From positions 31,782,369-31,846,368 of the forward strand of contig NC_087064.1 in NCBI RefSeq assembly GCF_963678635.1: a stretch of 64,000 bases of DNA. The letters run 5' to 3'. The position numbers and the translations under genes were made by a program. Every line of letters begins with the position of its first letter. Positions within the stretch are counted from its first letter, which is position 1. This document shows positions 39,271 to 52,718 of the stretch, one piece after another. The stretch comes from Symsagittifera roscoffensis. Taxonomy: Eukaryota; Xenacoelomorpha; Acoela; Convolutidae. Under the pieces are notes generated by a model, which was given only the letters and a program-made list of their open reading frames with translations, did not search any database and was not told the origin of the DNA.

Positions 39271-42200
39271 CACGCACCCAAGATTTAGCACTGATTCACT
39301 CACACACAAGATTCAGCGTTAATTAACGCGCACTCAAATTTGAGAACTGATTCAAGTGCACACATTATTGAGCTCTGGTTCACACGCATTCAAGATTGAG
39401 CACTGATTCACGCGCACTCAATGTTGTGAACTGAATACTGCACACTCAAGACTGAGCCTTGGTTCACGCGCACTTGAGATGGAGCACTGATTCGAGCTCA
39501 CTCAAGATTAAGCACTCATTCACGCGCACTTTATATTGAGCACATTTTTAAGCGCGCTCAAGATTGAGCACTGATTCATCCTCACTCAAAATTGAGCACT
39601 GGATCACGTTCAGTCAAGATTTGGCACTGATTCACGCGCACTCAAATTAAGAATTGATTCAAGCGCACGGAAAAATGAGCACTGGTTCACGCGCAATTAA
39701 GATGGAGCACTGATTCACGCGCACTCACAATTGAGCACGGCTTCCCATGCACTCGTGATTGAGCAATTATTTACTCGCACTGAAGCTTGAGAACTGATTC
39801 ACACAAACTCAAAATTGAGTACTGCTTCACGCGCACTTAAGATGGAGCACTGATTAACGCGCACTCATGATTGAGCACTGAATCTTGCTACTCAAGTTAA
39901 AAACTGATTCACGTGGACTCAAGATCGAGCACGTATTCACACCTAATAGAGATTGAGCAGTGGTTTAATGGCACTCGAGAAAAAGCACTGGTTCACTTAC
40001 ACTTAAAGTTGAGTACTTATTCACGTGCACGCAAGATTGAGCACTGATTCATGCGCAATCAAGTTGATAATTGATTCACGCGCACTGAAAATTGGTCACT
40101 GGTTCACGCTCACTCAAGGTTGAGCACGTATTCTCATGCACTTCAGATTGAGCAGTGATTTACTCGCACTCGAGAATGAGTACTGGTTCACGCGCACCTA
40201 AGATTGAGCACCGATTCGACGCACTCAAGATTAAGCACTGATCTCGCGCACTCAAGGTTGAGCACTACTTTGCGGGAACTCAAGATTGAGCACTGATTCA
40301 CGCGCAGTCAAGATTGAGCACTGATTCATGTGCAATTTAAATTGAGCACAGATCTACGAGCACTCAGGTAAAGAAATGATTCACGCTAACGCAAAACTGA
40401 ACTCTGGTTCACGCGCACTTAATATGGCGCACTGATTCACGCACACAAGATTGAGCACTGTTTCACACGCAATTCATATTGAGCACAGTTTTAAGCTCGC
40501 TCAAGATTGTGCACTGATTCATGCTCACTCAAGATCAACCAATGATTCACACGCACTTTATGTTGAGCATTAATTTAAGCGCGCTCAAGATTGTGCACTG
40601 ATTCATGCTCACTCAAGATTAAGCACTGATTCATACGCAATTTGATTAGAGCATTAATTTAAGCGTACTCAAGATTGAGCACTGATTCACGCGCAATCAA
40701 GTTAAGAACTGATTCACGTGCACTGAATGTTGATCACTGGTTCACGCGCATTTATGATGGAGCAATAATTCACGTATTCAATTAAAGGTTGAGCACGTTT
40801 TCACACGTAATAGAGAATGAGCAGTGATTCACTGGCACCCGAGAATAAGCACTGGTTCACGCGCACTTAAAATTGAGCACTGATTCAAGGTTGACCACTG
40901 GTTCACGCACACTCATGTTCAGAAATGATTCACGCGAACGCAAAATTGAGTACTGGTTCACGCGCAATTAGGATGGAGCACTGATTCACGCGCAATCAAT
41001 TTAAGAACTGATTCACGTGCACTGAATGTTGATCACTGGTTCACGCGCATTTATGATGGAGCAGTAATTCACATATTCACGTAAAGGTTGAGCACGTATT
41101 CACACGTAATAGAGAGTGAGCAGTGATTTACTGGCACTCGAGAATAAGCACTGGCTCACGCGAACTTAAAATTGAGCACTGATTCAAGGTTGACTACTGG
41201 CTCACGCACACTCAAGTTCAGAATTGATTCACGCAAACGCAAAATTGAGCACTGGTTCACGCGCAGTTAAGATAAAGCACTGATTCACGCGCAATGAAAT
41301 TAAGAACTGATTCACTCGCACTGAAAGTTGATCACTGGTTCACGCGCATTTATGATGGAGCACTAATTCATGTATTCACGTAAATGTTGAGCACGTTTTC
41401 ACACGTAATAGAGATTGAGCAGTGATTTACTGGCACTCGAGAATAAGCAGTGGTTCTCGCGCACTTAAAACTGAGCACTGATTCAAGGTTGACCACTGGC
41501 TCACGCACACTCAAGTTTAGAATTGATTCACGCAAACGCAAAATTGAGCACTGGTTCACGCGCAGTTAAGATAAAGCACTTATTCACGCACACTCAAGGC
41601 TGAGCATTGATTCACATACACCCTCGATTGAGAACTGATTCACACGCACCCAAAAATGTTCACTGCTTCACGCTCACTTAAGATTGAGCACTGATTCACG
41701 TGCACTCAAGTTTGAGCACTGAATATCGCGCACTCAAGTTGAGAACTTATTCACGCGCACTCAAGATTGAGCTGTGATTCACGCACACTTAAGGTTGAGC
41801 ATTGATTCACTCGCACTCAAGGTTGAGCAATGGTTCACACGCACTCAAGATTGGGCACTGGATGTGTGCACTGAAAGCTTAGCACTGATTCACTCGCAAT
41901 CTAGATTGAGCACTGGTTCACATGCACTCAAGATTAAGCATTGGATGCATGCTCTCAAGATTGAGCCCTGATTCACGCGCACGCGATTACTGACTCAAGA
42001 GCACTGAAGATTAAGCACTGATTCACTCACAATCAACATTGAGCACTCGCTCACATGCAAAAAAGATTGAGCACCGACTAACGCGCTCTCAAGATTGAGA
42101 ACTGATTCAAGCGCACTCAATATTGAGCACTGGTTTACATGCATTCAAGATTTAGCACTGATTTACGCGCACTCAAGATTGAGCCTTGATTCAACCGCAC

Positions 42201-43890
42201 TTAAGATGCACCACTGATTCACGCTCACTCAAGATATAGCACTGATTCACCCTCACTCGAAATTGAGCACTGGTTCATGCGCGATTAACGACGAATCACT
42301 TTCACTCAGATTCATCACTGATTAACACGCACTCAAGTTAAGAATTGATTCAAGCGCGCGCAAAATGGAGCACTGGTTCACGCGCTCTTAAGATGGAGCA
42401 CTGATTCATGCGCTCTCAAAGTTTAGCACTAATTCACATGCACTCGCGATGGGACAGTGATTTACTCGCACTCAAGATTGATAACTGATGCACACGAATT
42501 CAAAATTTAGCACTGCTTTACGCGCACTTAAGATAGAGAAATGGTTAACGCGCACTCAAGATTGAGCATTGAATCTTGCGCAATCAAGTTAAGAGCTGAT
42601 TCACGCGCACTCAAGCTTGAGCCTTGGTTCACGTACACCTAAGATTGAGTACTAATTCACGCGCACGCAGGAATTATCACTGATTAATGCGCAATCGAAT
42701 TAAAAATTGTTTCACGCGCACTGAAGATTGATCACTGGTTCACACACATTCAAGATGGAGCACTAAAACATGCGCACTCAAGGTTGAGCACGTATTTACA
42801 TGTACTTGAGATGAGCAGTGATTTACTCGCGCTCGAGAAGGAGCACTGGTTCACGTGCACATAAGATTGATCACTGATTCACCCGCACTCAAGATTGAGT
42901 ACTGATCTCGCGCACTCAAGATTGAGCACTGATTCATGCGCACTTTATTTTGAGCGCAGATATAAGCGCGCTCAAGATTGAGCAATGATTCACCCTCACT
43001 GGAAATTGCGCACTGGTCCACGAGCGCTTAATGATGGATAGTTGATTCACGCTCACTCAAGATTTAGCACTGACTGACTCGCACTCAAGTTAAGAATTTA
43101 TTCACGCGAACGCAAAATTGAGCTCTGAGTCACGCGTACTTCATGTGGAACACTGATTTACTCGTACTCAAGATTGAAAACTGATTCACACGCACTCAAA
43201 AAGGAGCACTGCTTCACGCGCACTTAAGATGGAGCACTGATTCACGCGCACTCAAGATTGAGCACTGAATCTCGCGCAATCAAGTTTAGAACTGATCCAC
43301 GCGCACTCAAGATTGAGCACTGCTTCATGCAGACTTAAGGTTGAGCACTGATTCACGCGCACTCAAGGTTGAGCTCTGGTTCACACACACTCAAGACTGA
43401 GCGCTGGACGCGTGCACTGAAGGTTGAGCACTGATTCACTCGCAACCTAGATTAAGCACTGGTTCACACGCACGCAATTTTGAGCACTGCTTCATGCGCA
43501 ATCAAGTTAAGAACACATCGAGCGCACTGAAGATTGATCAATGTTTCACGCGCAAATAATATGGAGCTCTATTTCACGCGCACTGGAGATTGACAATGTT
43601 TCACGCGCAATTAAGATGGATCACTAATTCGCGCGCACTGAAGGCTGAGCACGTATTCACACGTACTCGAGATTGAACAGTGATTTACTCGCACTCGAGT
43701 TTGAGCACTGGTTCACGCTCACTTAAGATTGAACAGCGATTCAACCACACTCAAGATTAAAAAACTGATCTCCTGCACTACAGACTGAGCAGTATTTTTT
43801 GCTCTCTCAAGATTGAGCCCTGATTGACGCGCACTCAAGATTGAGCACTGATTCATGCGCAATCAAGTTATAAACTGATCCTCGCGCACT
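39271..43890. repeat. Satellite sector, diverged monomers without clear long period
   Basis: Forward monomers with many point variants. A shorter repeat of about 300 bp is visible around 40,700-41,580, where TTTATGATGGAGCA and CACACGTAATAGAGA recur three times. Confidence 0.7.
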
Positions 43891-43899
43891 CATGATTGA

Positions 43900-46800
43900 G
43901 CGCAGTTTCAGGTTTCGAGCGCGCTGAAGATTAATCAATGTTTTACGCGCAAATAATATAGAGCTCTATTTCACGCGCACTGGAGATTGATCGTTGTTTC
44001 ACGCGCAATTAAGATGGATCAATAATTCACGCGCACTGAAGGCTGAGCATGTATTCACACGTACTCGAGATTGAACAGTGGTTCACTTGCACTCGAGAAT
44101 GAGCACTGGTTCACGCTCACCTAAGATTGAACACCGATTCAATCGCACTCAAGATTAAACACTGACTCACGCGCACTCAAGATTGAGCACTGAATCTCGC
44201 GCACTCAAGTTAAGAACTGATCCAGGCGCACTCAAGATTGAGCACTTCTCCATGCAGACTTAAGGTTGAGCACTGATTCACGCGCACTCGAGTTTGAGCA
44301 CTGGTTCACGCTCACTTAAGATTGAACACCGATTCAACCACACTCAAGATTAAAAACTGATCTCCTGCGCTCCAGACTGAGCAGTATTTTTTGCGCTCTC
44401 AAGATTGAGCACTGATTGACGCGCACTCAAGATTGAGCACTGATTCATGCGCAATCAAGTTATAAACTGATTCTCGCGCACTCAGGATTGAGCGCAGTTT
44501 CAGGTTTCGAGCGCACTGAAGATTGATCAATATTTCACGCGCAAATAATATGGAGCTCTATTTCACGCGCACTGGAGATTGATCAATGTTTCACGCGCAA
44601 TTAAGATGGATCAATAATTCATGCGCACTGAAGGCTGAGCACGTATTCACACGTACTCGAGATTGAACAGTGGTTCACTGGCACTCGAGAATGAGCACTG
44701 GTTCACGCTCACTTAAGATTGAACACCGATTCAACCGCACTCAAGATTAAACACTGATCTCGCGCACTACAGACTGAGCACTGTTTTTTGCGCTCTCAAG
44801 ATTGAGCACTGATTCACGCGCACTCAAGATTGAGCACTGAATCTCGCGCACTCAAGTTAAGAACTGATCCACGCGCACTCAAGATTGAGCACTGCTTCAT
44901 GTAGACTTAAGGTTGAGCACTGATTCACGCGCACTCAAGGTTGAGCTCTGGTTCACACACACTCAAGACTGAGCGCTGGATGCGTGCACTGAAGGTTGAG
45001 CTATGATTCACTCGCAACCTAGATTGAGCACTGATTCACACGCACGCAATCTTGAGCACTGCTTCATGCGCAATCAAGTTAGGAACACATCGAGCGCACT
45101 GAAGATTTATCAATGTTTCACGCGCAAATAATATGGAGCTCTATTTCACGCGCACTGAAGATCTACAATGTTTCACGCGCAATTAAGATGGATCACTAAT
45201 TCACGCGCACTGAAGGCTGAGCACGTAATTACACGTACTCGAGATTGAACAGTGATTTACTCGCACTCGAGATTAAGCACTGGTACAGTCTCACTTAAGA
45301 TTGAACACCGATTCAACCACACTCAAGATTAAAAACTAATCTCCTGCGCTCCAGACTGAGCAGTATTTTTTGCGCTCTCAAGATTGAGCACTGATTAACG
45401 CGCACTCAAGATTGAGCACTGATTCATGCGCAATCAAGTTATAAACTGATTCTCGCACACTCAAGATTGAGCGCAGTTTCAGGTTTCGAGCGCACTGAAG
45501 ATTGATCAATGTTTCACGCGCAAATAATATGGAGCTCTATTTCACGCGCACAGGAGATTGATCAATGTTTCACGCGCAATTAAGATGGATCACTAATTCA
45601 CGCGCACTGAAGGCTGAGCTCGTATTCACACGTGCTCGAGAGTGAACAGTGATTTAATCGCACTCGAGAATGAGCACTGGTTTACGCTCACTTAAGATTG
45701 AACACCGATTCAACCGCACTCAAGATTTAACACTGATTCACGCGCACTCAAGATTGAGCACTGAATCTCGCGCACTCAAGTTAAGAACTGATCCACGCGC
45801 ACTCAAGATTGAGCACTGCTTCATGTAGACTTAAGGTTGAGCACTGATTCACGCGCACTCAAGGTTGAGCTCTGGTTCACACACACTCAAGACTGAGCGC
45901 TGGATGCGTGCACTGAAGGTTGAGCACTGATTCACTCGCAACCTAGATTGAGCACTGATTCACACGCACGCAATATTGAGCACTGCTTCATGCGCAATCA
46001 AGTTAGGAACACATCGAGCGCACTGAAGATTGATCAATGTTTCCGCGCAAATAATATGGAGCTCTATTTCACGCGCACTGGAGATTGACAATGTTTCACG
46101 CGCAATTAAGATGGATCACTAATTCACGCGCACTGAAGGCTGAGGACGTATTCACACGTACTCGAGATTGAACAGTGATTTACTCGCACTCGAGATTGAG
46201 CACTGGTTCACGCTCACTTAAGATTGAACACCGATTCAACCACACTCAAGATTAAAAACTGATCTCCTGCGCTCCAGACTGAGCAGTATTTTTTGCGCTC
46301 TCAAGATTGAGCACTGATTGACGCGCACTCAAGATTGAGCACTGATTCATGCGCAATCAAGTTATAAACTGATTCTCGCGCACTCAGGATTGAGCGCAGT
46401 TTCAGGTTTCGAGCGCACTGAAGATTGATCAATGTTTCACGCGCAAATAAAATGGAGCTCTATTTCACGCGCACTGGAGATTGATCAATGTTTCACGCGC
46501 AATTAAGATGGATCACTAATTCACGCGCACTGAAGGCTGAGCTCGTATTCACACGTGCTCGAGAGTGAACAGTGATTTAATCGCACTCGAGAATGAGCAC
46601 TGGTTTACGCTCACTTAAGATTGAACACCGATTCAACCGCACTCAAGATTTAACACTGATTCACGCGCACTCAAGATTGAGCACTGAATCTCGCGCACTC
46701 AAGTTAAGAACTGATCCACGCGCACTCAAGATTGAGCACTGCTTCATGTAGACTTAAGGTTGAGCACTGATTCACGCGCACTCAAGGTTGAGCTCTGGTT

Positions 46801-48400
46801 CACACACACTCAAGACTGAGCGCTGGATGCGTGCACTGAAGGTTGAGCACTGATTCACTCGCAACCTAGATTGAGCACTGATTCACACGCACGCAATATT
46901 GAGCACTGCTTCATGCGCAATCAAGTTAGGAACACATCGAGCGCACTGAAGATTGATCAATGTTTCCGCGCAAATAATATGGAGCTCTATTTCACGCGCA
47001 CTGAAGATCTACAATGTTTCACGCGCAATTAAGATGGATCACTAATTCACGCGCACTGAAGGCTGAGCACGTATTTACACGTACTCGAGATTGAACAGTG
47101 ATTTACTCGCACTCGAGATTAAGCACTGGTACAGTCTCACTTAAGATTGAACAGCGATTCAACCACACTCAAGATTAAAAACTGATCTCCTGCGCTCCAG
47201 ACTAGCAGTATTTTTTGCGCTCTCAAGATTGAGCACTGATTGACGCGCACTCAAGATTGAGCACTGATTCATGCGCAATCAAGTTATAAACGGATTCTCG
47301 CGCACTCAAGATTGAGCGCAGTTTCAGGTTTCGAGGGCACTGAAGATTGATCAATGTTTCACGCGCAAATAATATGGAGCTCTATTTCACGCGCACTGGA
47401 GATTGATCAATGTTTCACGCGCAATTAAGATGGATCACTAATTCACGCGCACTGAAGGCTGAGCACGTATTCACACGTACTCGAGATTGAACAGTGGTTG
47501 ACTTGCACTCGAGATTTAACACTGATCTCGCGCACTCCAGACTGAGCACTATTTTTTGCGCTCTCAAGATTGAGCACTGATTCACTCGCAATCTAGATTG
47601 AGCACTGGTTCAGACGCACGCAATATTGAGCACTGCTTCATGCGCAATCAAGTTAGGAACACATCGAGCGCACTGAAGATTGATCAATGTTTCACGCGCA
47701 AAAAATATGGAGCTCTATTTCACGCGCACTGGAGATTGATCAATGTGTCACGCGCAATTAAGATGGATCACTAATTCTCGCGCACTGAAGGCTGAGCACG
47801 TATTCACACGTACTCGAGATTGAACAGTGGTTCACTTGCACTCGAGAGTGAGCACTGGTTCACGCTCACTTAAGATTGAACACCGATTCAACCGCAGTCA
47901 AAATTAAACACTGATTCACTCGCAATCTAGATTGAGCACTGGTTCAGACGCACGCAATATTGAGCACTGCTTCATGCGCAATCAAGTTAGGAACACATCG
48001 AGCGCACTGAAGATTGATCAATGTTTCACGCGCAAAAAATATGGAGCTCTATTTCACGCGCACTGGAGATTGATCAATGTGTCACGCGCAATTAAGATGG
48101 ATCACTAATTCACGCGCACTGAAGGCTGAGAACGTATTCACACGTACTCGAGATTGAACAGTGGTTCACTTGCACTCGAGAGTGAGCATTGGTTCACGCT
48201 TACTTAAGATTGAACACCGATTCAACCGCAGTCAAAATTAAACACTGATCTCGCGCACTACAGACTGAGCACTATTTTTTGCGCTCTCAAGATTGAGCAC
48301 TGATTGAAGCGCACTCAAGATTGAGCGCTGATTCATGCGCAATCAAGTTATAAATTGATTCTCGCGCACTCAAGATTGAGCGCAGTTTCAGGTTTCGAGG
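43900..48400. repeat. About 923-bp higher-order repeat within the satellite
   Basis: The rare marker GGTTTCGAG occurs at 43911, 44503, 45482, 46405, 47327 and 48391. The spacings are 592, 979, 923, 922 and 1064. Two intervals agree at 922-923 bp (33 monomers); 979 is two monomers longer. A 334-bp piece is additionally doubled at about 47,581-48,248. Confidence 0.85.
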
Positions 48401-48643
48401 GCACTGAATATTGATCAATGTTTCACGCGCAAATAATATGGAGCTCTATTTCACGCGCACTTGAGATTGATCAATGTTTCACGCGCAATTAAGATGGATC
48501 ACTAATTCACGCGCACTGAAGGCTGAGCACGTATTCACACGTGCTCGAGATTGAACAACAATTTAATCGCACTCGAGAATGAGCACTGGTTGACGCTCAC
48601 TTAAGATTGAACACCGATTCAACAGCACTCAAGATTTAACACT

Positions 48644-49732
48644 GATCTCGCGCACTCCAGACTGAGCACTATTTTTTGCGCTCACAAGATTGAGCACTGA
48701 TTCACTCGCAATCTAGATTGAGCACTGGTACACACGCACGCAATATTGAGCACTGCTTCATGCGCAATCAAGTTAGGAACACATCGAGCGCATTGAAGAT
48801 TGGTCAATGTTTCACGCGCAAATAATATGGAGCTCTATTTCACGCGCACTGGAGATTGATCAATGTGTCACGCGCAATTAAGATGGATCACTAATTCACG
48901 CGCACTGAAGGCTGAGCACGTATTTCTTACGTACTCGAGATTGAACAGTGGTTCACTTGCTCTCGAGAGTAAGCACTGGTTCACTCTCACTTAAGATTGA
49001 ACACCGATTCAACCGCAGTCAAGATTAAACACTGATCTCGCGCACTACAGACTGAGCACTAATTTTTGCGCTCTCAAGATTGAGCACTGATTGACGCGCA
49101 CTCAAGATTGAGCACTGATTCATGCACAATCAAGTTATAAACTGTTTCTCGCGCACTCAAGATTGAGCAAAGTTTCACGCGTACATAAGATGGAGCACTG
49201 ATTCACGCTTACTCAAGATTGAGCACTGATTCATGCGCAATCAAGTTGGAAACTGATTCTCGCGCACTCACGATTGAGCAAAGTTGCACACGCGTACATA
49301 AGATGGAGTACCGATTCACGCTTACTCAAGTTTGAGCTCTGAATCTTGCGCACTCAAGTTAAGAACTGATTTATGCGCATTCAAGTTTAAGCACTGGTTC
49401 ACGCGCACTCAACATTGAGCGCTGATTCGCCCTCATTCAAAATTGAGCACTAATTTGTGCGCACTCAAGCTTTAGAGCGGATTCACATGCGCTCAAGGTT
49501 TAGCAGTGATTTACTCGCACTAAAGATTGAGAACTGATCCGGACTCACTCAAAATTGAGCACTGCCTAACACACACTTAATATGAAGTACTGAAAAACAC
49601 GCACTGAAAATAGATTACTGGATCTCGCGAACTAAATTCAAGAACTGATTCACGTGCGCACTCACGATTGAGCAATGGTTCACGCGGACTTAAGGTTGAG
49701 CACTGATTCACGCGCACTCAAGATTGAGCACT
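48644..49732. repeat. 1,089-bp satellite duplication, copy 1
   Basis: Starts GATCTCGCGCACTCCAGACT and repeats from 49,733. It carries unusual monomers (GCCTAACACACAC, CGTACATAAGATGG) found only in these two copies. Confidence 0.8.
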
Positions 49733-50773
49733 GATCTCGCGCACTCCAGACTGAGCACTATTTTTGCGCTCTCAAGATTGAGCACTGATTCACTCGCAAT
49801 CTAGATTGAGCACTGGTTCACACGAACGCAATATTGAGCACTACTTCATGCGCAATCAAGTTAGAAACAAATCGAGCGCACTGAAGATTGATCAATGTTT
49901 CACGCGCAAGTAATATGGAGCTCTATTTCACGCGCACTGCAGATTGATCAATGTTTTACGCGCAATTAAGATGGATCACTAATTCACGCGCACTGAAGGC
50001 TGAGCACATATTCACACGTACTCGAGATTGAACAGTGGTTTACTCGCACTCGAGAATGAGCACTGGTTCACGCTCAGTTAAGATTGAACACCGATTCAAC
50101 CGCACTCAAGATTAAACACTGATCTCGCTTACTCCAGACTGAGCACTATTTTTTGTGCTCTCAAGATTGAGCATTGATTGACGCGCATTTAAAATTGAGC
50201 ACTGATTCATGCGCAATCAAGTTATAAACTGTTTCTCGCGCACTCAAGATTGAGCAAAGTTTCACGCGTACATAAGATGGAGCACTGATTCACGGTTACT
50301 CAAGATTGAGCACTGATTCACTCGCAATCAAGTTAAAAACTGATTCTCGCGCACTGAAGATTGAGCAAAGTTTCACGCGTTTATAAGATGGAGCACTGAA
50401 TCACGCTTACTCTAGTTTGAGCTCTGAATCTTGCGCACTCAAGTTAAGGACTGATTTACGCGCATTCAAGTTTAAGCACTGGTTCACGCGCACTCAACAT
50501 TGAGCGCTGAATCGCCCTCATTCAAAATTGCGCTCAAGATTTAGCAGTGATTTACTCGCACTAAAGATTGAGAACTGATTCAGACTCACTCAAAATTGAG
50601 CACTGCCTAACACGCACTTAATATGAAGTACTGAAAAACACGCACTGAAAATTGATCACTGGATCTCGCGAACTAAATTCAAGAACTGATTCACGTGCGC
50701 ACTCACGATTGAGCAATGATTCACGCGGACTTAAGGTTGAGCACTGATTCACGCGCACTCAAGATTGAGCACT
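49733..50773. repeat. 1,089-bp satellite duplication, copy 2
   Basis: Second copy, about 48 bp shorter because of a deletion near 50,530 (CAAAATTGCGCTCAAGATT). It is the last organised block before the array edge; the final 260 bp are single monomers. Confidence 0.8.
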
Positions 50774-51034
50774 GATCTCGCGCATTCAAGATTGAACACT
50801 AAATCACTCGCAGTCAAAATTGAGCACTGATTCACGCGCACACAATATTGAGCACTGATTCACGTGAAATCAAGTTAAGAACGAGTCACGCGCCCTCAAG
50901 GTTGAGCTTTGGTTCCCGCGCAGTTAAGACAGAGCACTGATTCACGCTTTCAAGATTGAGCACTGATTCACGCGCAATCAAGATTGATCACCAATTCACG
51001 CCAACTCAAGACTAATCACTGATTCACGCGCATT

Positions 51035-51824
51035 AGACATCTCTCCCTGAAAGTAAGCACAGCGCAGCAACTGCCGCTACTTGCCAAGACTTCGGTTGAA
51101 TTACCACCTGATGCGAATTGCCGCCCAGTACAAACGATTGTCCAAATTTTTTTAAAAACTCAAGTGAAAAGAAAATTAATCGCTTCTTTAAGAAAATTAT
51201 GTTTTCATTTCCTAGTTACCCAAAACTCATCTTTTCTATTTTAGCCGACAAAATTTCATATTTTTCCCGTAAAAAAACCTTAATAGTTGTTTTAGTCTAT
51301 TTTTTTAAATTGCCTCCATCACAAAAAAATGGGGCTGAGATGGGTTTTAGTTGAGCTCGGAAGATTCAGTTCAAGTGGTTCTGAAAAATTTGAATATAAA
51401 AATTGGTGGTTTCCAAAGCAAAGTTTGCCTGTGAACAATTAAGATGGACTGATCCAAAATGTTCTAAGGTTCTTCGAAAAAGTTATCGAATTTTTCTGCG
51501 GTCAACAAAATTGATTTTCTGAACTCATAATACACATTCGAAGTATTTCTTGCCAAATTCTTGCACATTTACTGGAAAAGCCAAAAAGCTTTTTTAAAAC
51601 ATTTTTATGTGATTGTAAATCATGGCTTAGTTTTTTTGAAAGATTATAAAGGTGTCATATCTTGTAAAAACAAACAAAAGAGACTGGTTTCAAGAACTCA
51701 GGTATTCTGATTTTTGTTCATTTTGTGTGAAACTACTGTGCCTGGACTACGCTTGAGGCAAATTATTCCAATTTCTGAAAAGGGTGGTTTGTGCATAAAA
51801 ACCAATTGGCAACCAAAAAAGATT
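51035..51824. other. Flank of satellite, no confident gene
   Basis: The first 90 bp (51,040-51,130) are GC-richer and open in more than one frame, so they may hold part of an exon, but no splice sites fit the phase needed by the downstream gene. The rest is AT-rich. GGACTACGCTTGAGGCAAATT near 51,743 resembles a stretch near 57,213, a hint of a dispersed repeat. Confidence 0.4.
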
Positions 51825-52007
51825 ACATACACACATACATACATACACACATACTTACATACATACACGCATACATACATACATACAAACATACATACAT
51901 ACATACATATATACATTCATACACACATACATACATACATACATACATACATACATACATACATACATACATACATACATACATACATACATACATACAT
52001 ACATACA

Positions 52008-52037
<30 letters not shown>
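51825..52037. repeat. (ACAT)n microsatellite
   Basis: About 53 tetranucleotide units. From about 51,925 to 52,036 the run is uninterrupted (about 27-28 copies); the left part has ACAC and other interruptions. Long open frames coding Tyr-Ile-His-Thr or Met-Tyr-Val-Cys runs here are by-products of the repeat. Confidence 0.97.
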
Positions 52038-52038
<1 letters not shown>

Positions 52039-52576
52039 TTTTAATCCCGTACTTAAGTTCATTACAACTTGATTTGAAGCTGGCCTGGCTGCTTAATGTT
52101 ATAGGTTCCCTATACGAATCTACGATCATCAAGTTTGTGCATTTACTATCGTATTTCGGCTGGTGAAAAAAAACAAAGATATGTTCTATATCAATTTTTT
52201 TGTTGCCAAAAACTATTCGAGCCCAGTTAAAGAGCAGTTGAGTAGTCGACAAACATCATTAAAACTTTTTGGACAAAATCGATCATTTTGCCAAACAAAG
52301 TCAGATAGATTGGAAGAAACTCGAGCAAAATTGAACAAATTTGGACAGAACTCAAGTTGAAGTTGGATATAGCTGAAAACATTCATTGTTCGCCTCAAAA
52401 CGGACATCGTTTGACTCGAAAAGTTGAAAACGGATTTTGTTCGGCTGTTTGGGTCAAATCATGATTTGAAGATTTCTTCGTAAATTTGATATAGCACCAT
52501 TGAATATCTTTTAATTATCAAAAATTTAATTGGAAAGGATTCAAAACATAATGGTAAATCTATTTCTTTTTTCAAG
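52038..52576. other. AT-rich stretch upstream of first detected exon
   Basis: No supported coding sequence. It ends in the pyrimidine-rich tract TTTCTTTTTTCAAG that serves as the acceptor for the exon at 52,577. Earlier exons of that gene were not found here. Confidence 0.4.
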
Positions 52577-52718
52577 TACTATTACCATCGCTGAGTTGGT
52601 GCACTCGGTTCCACCAGGACGAGTTCCACACAGATGCCCCGACTGAGGACTGGGAGTCTCTGGTGTTCTGGATATCAAACAGTTTAAGCGTTTTGGGGAA
52701 AGCTTGTCGACATGTGAG
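52577..52718 (+). CDS. Internal exon A of a split gene, unknown family
   Basis: 142 bp: 2 bases + 46 codons + 2 bases. The acceptor is TTTTTTCAAG before 52,577 and the donor is GAG|GTGAAT at 52,719. The peptide includes WCTRFHQDEFHTDAPTEDW then ESLVFWISNSLSVLGKACRH, with mixed codon use unlike the AT-rich surroundings. The trailing AG joins the first base of exon B to make AGC (Ser), so the phase is conserved across the intron. Together exons A-D give a partial protein of about 274 residues ending in a natural stop. The exons before A are missing, possibly beyond the satellite or not recognised. I do not recognise the family. No transposase, protease or kinase motifs are visible. Confidence 0.65.

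Larger units (their letters stand above)
12482..51034. repeat. 28-bp satellite array, about 38.5 kb
   Basis: About 1,370 head-to-tail monomers of 28 bp with a consensus near GATTCACGCGCACTCAAG + ATTGAGCACT. The most conserved part is the imperfect dyad CTCAAGATTGAG followed by CACTG. Monomers diverge by several bases, and variants of 22 bp occur in which AAGATT is deleted, leaving CTCGAGCACT. The period is not a multiple of three, so the short open frames inside are chance. Both edges are sharp: the left lies at an inverted repeat, the right at a GC-richer low-copy segment. Length, monomer size and higher-order structure are typical of pericentromeric, subtelomeric or other heterochromatic satellites, but location cannot be told from sequence alone. 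Confidence 0.97.

Noticed and set aside
14200-41971. Open frames of 60-108 codons inside the satellite
   Set aside because: The 28-bp period is not a multiple of three, so frames drift. Identical frames at 23,105 and 25,839 are only the 2,734-bp duplication.
12482-51034. CRISPR-like array of 28-bp repeats
   Set aside because: Monomers are contiguous with no unique spacers, and the context is eukaryotic. This is a satellite.
51040-51130. GC-richer segment at the right satellite edge as an exon
   Set aside because: It is open in more than one frame and no donor or acceptor gives the phase needed by exon A. Too short to decide.
51698-52252. Open frames rich in Tyr-Ile-His-Thr or Met-Tyr-Val-Cys on both strands
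   Set aside because: Direct translation of the (ACAT)n microsatellite on either strand.
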